Positions 27,401 through 35,316 are shown, counted from the first letter of the stretch. The stretch: 51,180 nt of DNA from a bacterium (GCA_024742755.1 JANSXW010000033.1:1-51180); one strand, 5' to 3'. The notes: a model not told the origin generated them from the letters alone. Translations and numbers: made by a program.

Positions 27401-29059
27401 ACGCGTGAAGTCTTGCGCTTCATCGCATAAAATAACGGTGAGCTTTTCGGAAGGCGGGATAGACTGGTATCGGTTGAGCACATCGCGTACGAGATCGAGC
27501 TGATCCCAATATCCTTTTTTTCGGAGTTTGGAATAAAATGGCTTCCAGATTTTCTCGTAGACATCTTCAAATGTGCGCTTGTCGAGCCGTCCTTTGTCTT
27601 TTTTGAAGAGGTGCTCAAAGCGCTCAGCGTTTAGGGCTTCCTGTTCTGCTTTCTGCCCTTTGATAAAAGTGTAGATGACGTACCAGGCAATTTCGGCAGA
27701 GTATTGTTTTTTGATAGACTCATGCAGGTTACTTTCCTGATAGAGTTTGCGGAAACGCGCAAAATTCACAAATTGACCTTCCGGGAATTCCTCCGGGGCA
27801 TCCACGAAGTTGTCTAGCAGGAACCGGCGAAAAGGAGAAAAGTACTGCTGAAGGTCTACCTTTTGGAGGTCCACATCACGGTATTGGGAATTGTAGGCCA
27901 GCTTGCTGCGGGTATCCTGCATGGCTTTTTTCAGGAGCTCCTCGTTTTCAGTGAGGAAAATAATCTTGTCTTCAAACCCGTAGACCTGCTGCCGGAAGAT
28001 CACCTCCGCAATGAGATAGTATAACATTTCAGACTTGCCGCTGCCAGCCTGCCCGTTGATAAACTTGGGGAATTGGTAGTCTTTGAGCAATTCAAGCTGT
28101 TCTGGCGACAAGGCAAGGTTTGATTTGTTGTTGTACATCTGTACTGCCCGCCAGGAAGTGCGGTCTCTGAGCAGATTGGCAGGATAGGCGCGCACCGCAC
28201 CCTTTGCAAAATCATTCTCCTGGTAGTTTTCCTTTGTTATGTCCCGAAGGGGGAGGAAATCAATTGCATCCTTTATTTTCCGTTGGCGCTGTTCTTCACT
28301 GAACTCCTGCCCGAGAATACCTCCATCGTGCACCAACATAAATTGTTCCACCTGCCCGCTCTTTTCATGAAGAAAAGCCTCATGTATAAGGTATACTTCC
28401 TGGTATTGGGAGATCACTAAATTCCGATGCCCCTCTACTTCAGCAACGGCTTCATGCCTGAGGCCATGATGGCCCGTTTGATGGTAAACCGCATCAAGGA
28501 TCAGGAAGAAATCTCCAAGGTATTGTCCCCCGTATTCTGCCGAAAAAGTTACCCAGTTTTGAGTTTCATATATCCTAAATTCAGGTTCTATGCCAAAGCC
28601 ATCTTCCTGAAACCAGTTCGTCAGCTCAAAAGGCGGCATAGCCTTGCCCAACCCGTTCTCCAATTGACGAATGTAGGCTGCCTTTGCACGTTCGATCTCT
28701 TCTTCCGGTAGCGGATGGCGTTTTTTATAAGTCCCTTCTTCTATTTCCGGAAGGATGTAATTGCGCCATCTCGGCTCGTATTTTGATTGTGGAATGTACT
28801 CGCGCAGGAAGTAGATTACGTGCTCTTTCTCACGATGCTCAAACTTGTACTCCTCTATCAGGACCCTCATGTTCATCCGTTGCCCCATAAACCTTTGTAC
28901 GTAGAGACCAGCCCGGTCGTATACTTTCAGGGTTTTATTGGGCACGAATTTCCTTCTGGCTTTGAGGTGCTCTAACTTCCTCTCCACGATCCGGATGGTG
29001 GCGTTGTCTTCCTGTTGGAATTCGGTGTCGAATTGCTGGCAGTTATGAAAATACAGCAT
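24458..29059 (-). CDS. Giant TRANK1-like SF1 (UvrD-type) helicase with TPR-like and coiled-coil tail
   Basis: The start at 29059 (MLYFHNCQQFDTEF) gives 1533 residues; ATG 29092 is an alternative that adds 11, and residue numbers here use that longer form. The SF1 motifs are complete: Walker A INGQAGSGKSEM (345-356), Walker B CDEAQD (556-561), III SFAGDPFQTVNPTGF, IV LNYNYRSSSP, V SSARAKGSEYP (728-738), VI LYVAITRAQED (786-796). The N-terminus (about 36-100, with VYDRAGLYVQRFMGQRMNMR) may be RelE/ParE-like (weak). Residues 840-1360 are TPR-like helices, followed by a Pro/Glu-rich linker and a coiled coil (about 1470-1544). The helicase block resembles the UvrD-like part of TRANK1 proteins. No nuclease motif was seen. 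It is divergent from the PPR gene. Confidence 0.88.
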   Translation of the reverse strand: MLYFHNCQQFDTEFQQEDNATIRIVERKLEHLKARRKFVPNKTLKVYDRAGLYVQRFMGQRMNMRVLIEEYKFEHREKEHVIYFLREYIPQSKYEPRWRNYILPEIEEGTYKKRHPLPEEEIERAKAAYIRQLENGLGKAMPPFELTNWFQEDGFGIEPEFRIYETQNWVTFSAEYGGQYLGDFFLILDAVYHQTGHHGLRHEAVAEVEGHRNLVISQYQEVYLIHEAFLHEKSGQVEQFMLVHDGGILGQEFSEEQRQRKIKDAIDFLPLRDITKENYQENDFAKGAVRAYPANLLRDRTSWRAVQMYNNKSNLALSPEQLELLKDYQFPKFINGQAGSGKSEMLYYLIAEVIFRQQVYGFEDKIIFLTENEELLKKAMQDTRSKLAYNSQYRDVDLQKVDLQQYFSPFRRFLLDNFVDAPEEFPEGQFVNFARFRKLYQESNLHESIKKQYSAEIAWYVIYTFIKGQKAEQEALNAERFEHLFKKDKGRLDKRTFEDVYEKIWKPFYSKLRKKGYWDQLDLVRDVLNRYQSIPPSEKLTVILCDEAQDFTRIELQLIIRLSRFSDFDLSGLPQVPISFAGDPFQTVNPTGFSLEKLKRLFGKELEEELNFELSHDALISELNYNYRSSSPIVDLANVVQYFRRRFLNTPDLNRPQEAKRLGKSPRPQLFALNESAPDLFARLGKGVVYLVSCNDGEEEQLIEEDAMLEEEFIVKSSARAKGSEYPAVAIYKFGQHFLNTYSDQMLNALLTGRKKYDELSSSEQFEISFFFNKLYVAITRAQEDCYIIDTTEGVTAFWEPLRQISQLPDIEDAWAGAIHAGFMEEGNIEMVNNTDLESLLKIAHEEKENGLAFEDPDRLRDAAKAFAQVPDIQYKKEEDYCMAKALEFERKFEEAGDILIQYSRSFSYEANRAYLMGEAWEKILAQEEGGSEKVNTLRFIAKIMNGSGVSIDEALRYITKAQEVFNDRSCRGRLPWKEDFFRMLADLSGTWVETADAETVQQLADRMSAVKWTSDAYYNSIAHLYAFAGNHADAVEYWELCENYSHEAYYRAKLQTPIDAGEKLFYLFQLGESEAIIRAYEKNKEHRWQENDLQVVVNAYIRGNQYGEAIHLAADDGGLWTYLEDKMLRKQTNVKTPKLFLDAVLEVADAHPILRNTILAPEFIAKVADFILSPFFKEERELNDPKRISGRMKGAEGVVYLAGQFIRLLARSKATPKDFAAFPTVYALVRIVTNKKGIPLQRSVSSIEQACAIERTHDKYLDAIKAIRKLPTGTSDGRIFIQQRIQKLQFKKVMIDIGAQGNTRLQNLEGTQESNFHKLYRLEPKDEMGKGMALLPLSEVDKAPLFPDLYAIPGMVEVQQAKLTMHQSAAQLPQPELTPPMPEEPVGPVPMDEPKAMPPKIEQSPVKVEAPDESEELPVPQRLLEEEEVLNEESTQAVMEAHPPEQAEEVKTTISSADPSFQQQIQALLNAQKNLQQQSENMQKAIDELRQSLTEMEDLKISNSKLQTENAELYRELAEVQRKYIGLRDKEE

Positions 29060-29182
29060 GGTAGAACGGATTGGTACAATGTCAGCAGTCAATATAGCAA
29101 AACCTTAGATATATCTGCATAGCTTACTGGTTTTTAACTGATATTTTTAGGGCGAAAGCTGCGTTACTAATAAGCTGTCTCT

Positions 29183-29190
29183 TATATTTG
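29183..29190 (+). promoter_or_regulatory. -7 box for the PPR gene
   Basis: TATATTTG fully matches the Bacteroidota -7 consensus, 46 bases upstream of the ATG at 29237 and within the divergent gap shared with the helicase gene. No clear -33 TTTG is present. Confidence 0.45.
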
Positions 29191-29236
29191 AAGGACAAAC
29201 CAACCTTTATTCAAACTGGTTCAGAGCGTATCTGTT

Positions 29237-30016
29237 ATGGGGCAAAACAAGAATATCAATGTATGGGAATGGGTACAGGAATTACGCGGGCTAAAATCCG
29301 CAATAAAACAGCGGCAATTATCAAGACAGGAAGCCATCAAAACAGCAGAGCATCTCCTGGAGCGATACCTTAGGCGCGGTGCTAAGCCCACAACCGATGT
29401 TTTGAATGCGCATCTGCAGCTTCATGAAACTAAAATGGGTATGGAAAAAACCATACAGCGCTACCGGGACCAGAATGGCACCCCTGTAAATACAACGACT
29501 TATAATGTGCTGTTATCTAAATCATCCTGCCTGGAGGAAGCTTTGCTTTTATTTGACGAAATGGCTACGCTTGGCATCTATCCGAATACTTATACGCTAA
29601 ACGGACTGATTACTCTGAGCAAGTCCTTTAGTGAAGGGCTGCTAATCATGGACAACTTAAGCAGCTATGATATAAGCCCAAACATTCAGACTTATAATAC
29701 GCTCCTGAGCAAAGCCAATACGAAAATAGAAAAGGAGAAAATCCTTGAGGAAATGTCCAACCGGAATATCCCCCGAAACCTGGTAACTTATAATACGCTT
29801 ATTGGAAAAGCGGTTGACTATCCATCTGCAGCCGCTCTTTTCATGGAACTAAAATCCAGAAAACTAAGCCCCAAGATCAATACTATGGTCACTATGCTGA
29901 AAAAAGTAAACAACCGGACCGATCTTCAACACCTGCTCCGGCTTCAGGAAGAAGAAAACATTCAACCTAATCACGCGTGGCATACCAATTTACGCAAGGT
30001 AGAAAAGCGGATCTGA
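29237..30016 (+). CDS. Bacterial pentatricopeptide-repeat (PPR) protein
   Basis: A 259-residue protein with no signal peptide. After a basic helical N-terminus (1-50) come one 33-residue PPR-like unit and five repeats of exactly 32 residues, at 87-118, 119-150, 151-182, 183-214 and 215-246. Repeat starts read TTYNVLLSK, YTLNGLITL, QTYNTLLSK, VTYNTLIGK; ends read GIYPNT, DISPNI, NIPRNL, KLSPKI. This is the organelle-type PPR consensus (VTYNTLI...A..LF.EM...GI.P) with three residues lost from the helix A/turn region relative to the canonical 35. PPR proteins bind single-stranded RNA one base per repeat (family knowledge). The specificity pair is mostly N/N. It is divergent from the giant helicase, 145-178 bp away depending on that start. 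Confidence 0.82.
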   Translation: MGQNKNINVWEWVQELRGLKSAIKQRQLSRQEAIKTAEHLLERYLRRGAKPTTDVLNAHLQLHETKMGMEKTIQRYRDQNGTPVNTTTYNVLLSKSSCLEEALLLFDEMATLGIYPNTYTLNGLITLSKSFSEGLLIMDNLSSYDISPNIQTYNTLLSKANTKIEKEKILEEMSNRNIPRNLVTYNTLIGKAVDYPSAAALFMELKSRKLSPKINTMVTMLKKVNNRTDLQHLLRLQEEENIQPNHAWHTNLRKVEKRI

Positions 30017-30019
30017 CCC

Positions 30020-30048
30020 CAAAAAAAGCCCGCCCCAAAGGGCAGGCT
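30020..30048 (-). terminator. Intrinsic terminator of ppdK
   Basis: Read on the minus strand, AGCCTGCCC and GGGCGGGCT form a 9-bp stem (one U-G pair) around TTTG, followed directly by seven T residues. It lies about 30 bases after the ppdK stop. On the plus strand the same hairpin follows the PPR stop but lacks a T-tract. Confidence 0.85.
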
Positions 30049-30076
30049 TCCTCACAAAAACAAATTCATATTTTAC

Positions 30077-32833
30077 CTACTTCCGCGGATGCTTAATCGC
30101 CGCCTGCGCTGCCGCCAATCTGGCGATAGGCACGCGGAACGGGGAACAGCTCACGTAATCCAGCCCGATGCGGTGGCAGAAAGCTACCGACTGTGGCTCA
30201 CCGCCGTGCTCGCCGCAGATACCGGTCTTGAGGCCAGGGCGCTGGGCACGGCCACGCTCAACGGCCAACCGCACAAGCTCGCCTACGCCGCGGCGGTCGA
30301 GGACCTGGAAGGGGTCGTTGACGAGGATGCCTTTTTCGAGGTAGATCGGCAGGAAGCCGCCGATGTCGTCCCGGCTGAAGCCAAAGCTCATCTGTGTCAG
30401 GTCATTGGTGCCGAAGCTGAAGAACTGGGCGATTTCTGCCATCGGCCCACTGCGCAGGGCAGCACGTGGCGTTTCGATCATCGTACCGAAGAGGTATGGG
30501 ATTTCGTCTACGCCCATGGAGGCGCATACTTTCCCGTAGATCGCTTTGACAATCTTTTCCTGATCTTGCAGCTCATTGCGGGAACAAGTGACTGGGATCA
30601 TGATCTCGGGCAGGGCCTGCCGGCCTTCCATATTCAGCTCGGCAGCAGCCTCCAGGATGGCCTGGACCTGAGTCTCTGTAATTTCAGGGTAACTGATGCC
30701 CAGGCGCACGCCACGGTGCCCCAACATTGGGTTGTTCTCGTGGAGGGCAAGAACGCGTTTTTCCAGAATACTGACGTCAACGGCGAGCTCTTCTGCCAGT
30801 TCTTCCAGGCGCTGCCGGTCGTGCGGCACGAACTCGTGCAGCGGCGGGTCGAGCAGGCGGATGGTGACCGGCTTGCCATTCATGACAGCAAGGGTTTTCT
30901 TGATGTCGCTCTTGATGTAACTGAACAGCTCCTTCAGGGCAGCCCGGCGTTCCTTGCGGTTAGCGCTGAGGATCATCTTGCGCAGGAGGTAGAGGGGCTT
31001 TTCACTGCCCTTGCCATAGAACATATGCTCGGTGCGGAACAAGCCCACGCCTTCAGCGCCAAAGCGCAGGGCATTGGCTGCATCGGCAGGAGACTCTGCA
31101 TTGGCACGCACGCCCAGGACTTTGGTCTCGTCCACCAGTTCCATCAGGGTTTGGTAGGCTTCGTTGTCGGCCAGGTCAACATCCACAACGGGCATGCTGC
31201 CGAGGTAGACTTTACCTGTAGCGCCGTTGAGGCTGATGTAGTCGCCTTCTTTCACCTTTGTTCCGTCAGGGGTAGTGAAATACCCTTCGGCTTCATTAAT
31301 ATCGAGGTCATTGCAGCCAACGATACAGCACTTGCCCCAGCCTCGGGTAACGAGGGCTGCGTGGGAGGTCATACCGCCCTTTGCGGTCAGCACGGCAGCA
31401 GCGTGGTACATACCGTCTACGTCCTCCGGTGAGGTCTCTTCACGCACCAGGATGACGTTCTCGCCGGCTTGTTTGAGCTCGACTGCCCTTTCAGAAGAGA
31501 AGACTGCTTTGCCCATAGCGCCACCCGGGCCAGCAGGCAGGCCTTTGGCGATAGGGGTGGCCGCCCGCTCCGCCATCGCATCGAGGCGTGGCAACAGGAG
31601 TTCGGTCAATTGATTGGGGTTGACCCGCATGAGGGCGGTCGGCCCGTCGATCATGCCTTCCTGATACATCTCGGCAGCCATGCGGACAGCGGCGGTGCCG
31701 TTGCGCTTTCCGTTACGGGTCTGAAGGATGTAGAGCTTGCCCTTTTCAATCGTGAACTCCAGGTCCTGCATGTCTTTGTAGTGGGCCTCAAGTTGCTGCT
31801 GATAATTATTGAGCTGTGCATAGATCTCGGGCATCACTTCCTCGAGCGTCTGCAGGTTTTCGCTTTGCGTATTTTTGGAGGCTTCGTTGATTGGCTGTGG
31901 GGTACGGATACCGGCTACGACGTCTTCACCCTGTGCATTGAACAGGAATTCACCGTAAAATTTATGTTCACCCGTACCAGGGTTGCGGGTGAAGGCGACG
32001 CCGGTGGCACAGTCTTTTCCCATGTTGCCAAACACCATAGCCTGTACGTTCACAGCTGTGCCCCACTCGTCGGGCAAGCCTTCGATACGGCGGTATTCCC
32101 TGGCGCGCTTGCCATTCCAGCTATCGAAAACAGCGCCGATGCCTCCCCAGAGTTGTGCCATGGGGTCTTCCGGGAAAGGCTCCCCGATCTCGCGCTTCAC
32201 GATGGCTTTAAAGTCGGTGACGATCTGCCGCAGGTCGGCTTCCGTAAGCTCGGTATCCAGTTGGAAACCACGAGCTTTTTTGATGCTTTCCAGGTGTTCA
32301 TCCAACAATTTGCGGATGCCTTTGCCTTGTACAGGCGGAATGCCCGCTGCCTTTTCCATTACTACATCTGCGTACATCATGATGAGGCGGCGGTAGGCAT
32401 CGAAAGCGAAGCGGGGATCGTTCGTCTGAGCGATGAGCCCCTGCACGGTTTCGTCGTTCAGCCCCAGGTTAAGCACGGTGTCCATCATGCCAGGCATCGA
32501 CTGCCGGGCGCCGGAGCGGACGGACAAAAGGAGCGGATTATTGACGTTGCCGTACGTTTTGCCGGTGAGTTCTTCGATGCGCTCCAGCGCAGCCATCACT
32601 TCATCTTCCAGTTTGGCTGGAAAATGGCGGCCTGCTTCGTAGTAGGCATTGCAGGTATCTGTGGTTATGGTGAAGCCGGGAGGAACAGGGAGTTGAAGTT
32701 CCGGGTGCCCGGCCATTTCTGCGAGGTTGGCCCCTTTGCCGCCAAGGAGGTTTTTCATTTCCTGGCTTCCATCGGCCCAGCCGCCACCAAAACGGTAGAC
32801 GAGCTGCTGGTCCATGTTGATTTGTTTTGTCAT
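30077..32833 (-). CDS. ppdK: Pyruvate, phosphate dikinase
   Basis: A 918-residue enzyme interconverting pyruvate + ATP + Pi and PEP + AMP + PPi. The ATP-grasp N-terminus has GGGWADGSQEMKNLLGGKGA and NPLLLSVRSGARQSMPGMMD (99-118). The swivelling phosphohistidine domain has KGGMTSHAALVTRGWGKCCI with catalytic His491. The C-terminal PEP/pyruvate barrel has GVGLFRTEHMF, FSFGTNDLTQM and KTGICGEHGGEP. Length fits bacterial PPDKs (about 870-920). ATG 32815 (MDQQLVYRF) is a slightly later possible start. It stands alone, with a T-tailed terminator behind it. It supports gluconeogenesis or PPi-linked glycolysis. Confidence 0.97.
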   Translation of the reverse strand: MTKQINMDQQLVYRFGGGWADGSQEMKNLLGGKGANLAEMAGHPELQLPVPPGFTITTDTCNAYYEAGRHFPAKLEDEVMAALERIEELTGKTYGNVNNPLLLSVRSGARQSMPGMMDTVLNLGLNDETVQGLIAQTNDPRFAFDAYRRLIMMYADVVMEKAAGIPPVQGKGIRKLLDEHLESIKKARGFQLDTELTEADLRQIVTDFKAIVKREIGEPFPEDPMAQLWGGIGAVFDSWNGKRAREYRRIEGLPDEWGTAVNVQAMVFGNMGKDCATGVAFTRNPGTGEHKFYGEFLFNAQGEDVVAGIRTPQPINEASKNTQSENLQTLEEVMPEIYAQLNNYQQQLEAHYKDMQDLEFTIEKGKLYILQTRNGKRNGTAAVRMAAEMYQEGMIDGPTALMRVNPNQLTELLLPRLDAMAERAATPIAKGLPAGPGGAMGKAVFSSERAVELKQAGENVILVREETSPEDVDGMYHAAAVLTAKGGMTSHAALVTRGWGKCCIVGCNDLDINEAEGYFTTPDGTKVKEGDYISLNGATGKVYLGSMPVVDVDLADNEAYQTLMELVDETKVLGVRANAESPADAANALRFGAEGVGLFRTEHMFYGKGSEKPLYLLRKMILSANRKERRAALKELFSYIKSDIKKTLAVMNGKPVTIRLLDPPLHEFVPHDRQRLEELAEELAVDVSILEKRVLALHENNPMLGHRGVRLGISYPEITETQVQAILEAAAELNMEGRQALPEIMIPVTCSRNELQDQEKIVKAIYGKVCASMGVDEIPYLFGTMIETPRAALRSGPMAEIAQFFSFGTNDLTQMSFGFSRDDIGGFLPIYLEKGILVNDPFQVLDRRGVGELVRLAVERGRAQRPGLKTGICGEHGGEPQSVAFCHRIGLDYVSCSPFRVPIARLAAAQAAIKHPRK

Positions 32834-32982
32834 GACGATTCGTTTTGATCCCTGAGCAAAAAAATATTTCCTGCAAACAATTGCTCCAGGTATAAAAAAG
32901 TAATGTTCAAGTTAAAGCTATAGGAAAGATGACAGGCAGAAAAGGACGGTTGTCATCCCGGGAGGTGAGAAATGGCAGTACC

Positions 32983-34005
32983 TCAGTTAGCCTGCAAGAA
33001 TTCGCTTATCAGCTCAAAGTATTTTTCCTTATTGCCACGAATCAGATCATGGCCGCTATGTTCCACTATTTCTACTCTGGAGTTGGGAAGGAGATTTAAG
33101 TATTCCTTCGTAAATCCCCATTTTTGATTATCACATTGGCCTCTTATAATCAGAGCCGGAGTTTGGATTTCCCTCATTTGCCCCTTCTTGTTTTCTACCT
33201 CACTGAAACTTTTTACAGTCATTATATGAGCATAATAACCACCCCCACCTTCATATTCTTCAGCCTCTTCCATTTTGCAATTTGTTGACTTGTTCAATTC
33301 TTCATTTAAAAAGGTGAAAAAGTCATCTGCTTCTTTATCTGTAGCTAGTTTTGTTTTAAACAAATAGGCCCACTTTAAAATCAGCCTGCTTCTTAAGTTA
33401 TATGCCTTTTGATTGCCTTTTTTATTCGAATATTCAGGTGCTTTCAGCTTTAGATGTTCAGGAGGTAGCACCTTCATTAGGGATCTGTCAATCGGTAAAA
33501 TTGGTCCGGGCCCTGTCAGGATCAGTTTTTCAACCCGACCAGGATGATCCTGCAAATACTGAGTGGCTAGCATGCTACCCCAGGAATGACCTATAATGAT
33601 TACTTTTTCCGCTCCTATTTCACCTATAATCTCTTCAAGATCATTTTTATGCCTGCTGACAGAATACTCCGCAATGTTTTCCAACCTTTTTGAATGCCCG
33701 CTCCCGATTTGGTCATAAAAATAAAGATCATGCCCAGAGGAAGACAAGGGTTCTAATGTACTTATAACTTGATCACTTACTTTCCCGCCTGGCCCACCAT
33801 GAAGGTAGATAATTGGATTTTTCTTTTCCTTTAGCCTGCTTTCTATTTTTGTGTACCCAATTTTAGATCCTGTATTTAGTTCCCAGTACCTGGTTCCTTT
33901 TCTCACTTCAAAGGGTTGTACGGCATAGGTTCTCGGAAAAAACAGAATAAAAGAAACCACCACAACTGCAATCAGGAGCCCCCATATTATTACCCGTTTA
34001 ATCAT
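32983..34005 (-). CDS. Alpha/beta hydrolase, proline iminopeptidase-like, membrane-anchored
   Basis: A 340-residue protein. One N-terminal hydrophobic helix (IIWGLLIAVVVVSFILFF, 6-23) acts as signal or anchor. Then comes the S33-type fold: IIYLHGGPGGKVSDQ with the HGGPGG oxyanion loop (69-74), DLYFYDQIGSGHSKR, nucleophile Ser141 in IIIGHSWGSMLATQY, probably the Asp in IIRGQCDNQKWG, and His in VEHSGHDLI. HGGPGG together with DQxGSGxS is typical of prolyl aminopeptidase relatives; the true substrate is unknown. The gene is AT-rich compared with ppdK and the trmD region and lies beside a tRNA gene, so transfer is possible. No co-directional partner. Confidence 0.88.
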   Translation of the reverse strand: MIKRVIIWGLLIAVVVVSFILFFPRTYAVQPFEVRKGTRYWELNTGSKIGYTKIESRLKEKKNPIIYLHGGPGGKVSDQVISTLEPLSSSGHDLYFYDQIGSGHSKRLENIAEYSVSRHKNDLEEIIGEIGAEKVIIIGHSWGSMLATQYLQDHPGRVEKLILTGPGPILPIDRSLMKVLPPEHLKLKAPEYSNKKGNQKAYNLRSRLILKWAYLFKTKLATDKEADDFFTFLNEELNKSTNCKMEEAEEYEGGGGYYAHIMTVKSFSEVENKKGQMREIQTPALIIRGQCDNQKWGFTKEYLNLLPNSRVEIVEHSGHDLIRGNKEKYFELISEFLQAN

Positions 34006-34324
34006 AATGAACTTCGTTTGCTTTTATAGCCTGTGTTTGAAATGGGTTAGCCACGAGAGTCTGGGCGCAGGTTAGTATTCAAACTCATAGCTAATCAACA
34101 GAGGTTTTTCCCGAAAAAGCATTCTGCGGTGCTAATGGGAGCCCACCGAAAAGAAGATAATTTTATCTGCCGACTACATGCTAAGTAAAAAAATTGAAAT
34201 AAGCTCCCGCCCAAAAGTCTCGCAACTTTAAGCGCGAATCCGAATCTTAGCGTAACCGGTAAAACAAAACAAGAAAAAAGGCAGGACTGTACAGCTTAGA
34301 AAAAAGGATTGCTTTTAAAAACGA

Positions 34325-34406
34325 AATGCTGTAAACCAGTACCTTGAGTAACCATTTTATTGCATTTGTTTACGCAATTACTCTGAAGCCCTTTGTTTAC
34401 AGCATT
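34325..34406. repeat. Large nested inverted repeat directly 3' of the tRNA-Arg gene
   Basis: The gap 34006-34411 has no gene. At its tRNA-proximal end, AATGCTGTAAAC (34325-34336) and GTTTACAGCATT (34395-34406) form a perfect 12-bp outer stem. Inside it, GAGTAA (34346-34351) pairs with TTACTC (34378-34383), and ATTGC pairs with GCAAT. The structure begins 5 bp beyond the 3' end of the tRNA on the minus strand. It may be a tRNA 3' processing or termination hairpin, or an integration scar. Confidence 0.6.
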
Positions 34407-34411
34407 CTTAG

Positions 34412-34483
34412 TAGCTCCACCAGGACTCGAACCTGGATCTTAGGTTCCGGAAACCTACATACTATCCCTTGTACTATGGAGCC
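34412..34483 (-). tRNA. tRNA-Arg (anticodon CCG)
   Basis: The minus strand folds as a full cloverleaf of 72 nt: acceptor GGCTCCA pairs with TGGAGCT (one G-U), D-arm GTAC/GTAT, anticodon stem TAGGT/ACCTA with loop TTCCGGA giving anticodon CCG, T-arm CCAGG-TTCGAGT-CCTGG, and discriminator A. The anticodon reads CGG, arginine. The 3' CCA is not encoded and must be added, as is common in this phylum. A nested inverted repeat follows directly. Confidence 0.93.
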
Positions 34484-34623
34484 AACCTTAAAAATCATGT
34501 CGCTTCCTTTCGGAGCGGCTGCAAATATAAGAAAGCAGATTACAAAACACAAACTCCATCTTTAAAATTCCATCTGGCATAACATTTTTGTGCTGGGGCG
34601 TTTAATTAGGTAAAAATACCTGT

Positions 34624-35316
34624 ATGAGAACCCTGCTTTTGATTGGTTTTTTGGCTTTTGTTGTTCAACTGAACGCTCAGTTGGGGCTTTCCGGCAGCGC
34701 CCGGTTTAATGACGCGCCGGACTGGGCCTACCCGGCTTCTGTTGCCGGGCAGACAAACCCGCTTGGCAATGGCTGGGCTGTAGGCGTCGACTATTGGATC
34801 CCGCTCGGGCAGACCCGCATCGATTTGCTGCCGGAGCTGAACTTCGGGCGGTCAGAGCAAACGCTTGATATTCTTGGCAATCCGCATGAGTTTGCTCAAA
34901 ATGCCTTTAGCTTGTTTCTGAACACCAACTTTTACGTGTTGGACCTGGAGGGGGACTGCGACTGCCCCACTTTCTCCAAGTCGGGCGATTTCTTTCAAAA
35001 AGGCTTCTTCCTTCAGGTCTCCCCCGGGGTTTCCTACTTTCAGCACACCATCCAAACCCGGGAATCTGCTGCGGTGGATATTGAAGACGAGGCATTCGCT
35101 TTCAGTATCGGAGCAGGTGCAGGGCTTGATATTGGGCTGTCAGATTTCCTTACCCTTACCCCAATGGCTGGCTTCCGCTATTATTTCCCTTCTGAATGGG
35201 CAGGGCTTGAAGAAATATTCCTTACCGCTGAACCTGACCCGCTTTTCGAAACCGAAAGCGCAGTACGTCAATTTTGGGCCGGGTTACGGCTGGGCATCCG
35301 CTTCGATCAGCGGTAG
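34624..35316 (+). CDS. Outer-membrane beta-barrel protein
   Basis: A 230-residue protein with a signal peptide (MRTLLLIGFLAFVVQLNAQ). It reads as an eight-strand-type barrel of the OmpA/PorT-like class: LGLSGSARF, WAVGVDYWIPLGQTRIDLLP, AFSLFLNTNFYVLDLEGDCD, KGFFLQVSPGVSYFQHTIQ, FAFSIGAGAGLDIGLSDFLT, LTPMAGFRYYFPSEW, and a last strand QFWAGLRLGIRFDQR. A CDCP loop carries two cysteines. No enzymatic role is indicated. The 3' end overlaps the convergent propeller gene by 33 bp. A short palindrome (AGGTA-AAAA-TACCT) sits just before the ATG. Confidence 0.82.
   Translation: MRTLLLIGFLAFVVQLNAQLGLSGSARFNDAPDWAYPASVAGQTNPLGNGWAVGVDYWIPLGQTRIDLLPELNFGRSEQTLDILGNPHEFAQNAFSLFLNTNFYVLDLEGDCDCPTFSKSGDFFQKGFFLQVSPGVSYFQHTIQTRESAAVDIEDEAFAFSIGAGAGLDIGLSDFLTLTPMAGFRYYFPSEWAGLEEIFLTAEPDPLFETESAVRQFWAGLRLGIRFDQR

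Noticed and set aside
30089..32848. Long plus-strand frames (447 and 459 codons) opposite ppdK
   Set aside because: They are antisense to a complete, motif-verified ppdK and have no family character; long open antisense frames are expected in GC-rich coding DNA.
34344..34565. 73-codon plus-strand frame over the tRNA
   Set aside because: It covers the reverse complement of a well-folded tRNA-Arg and nothing else.
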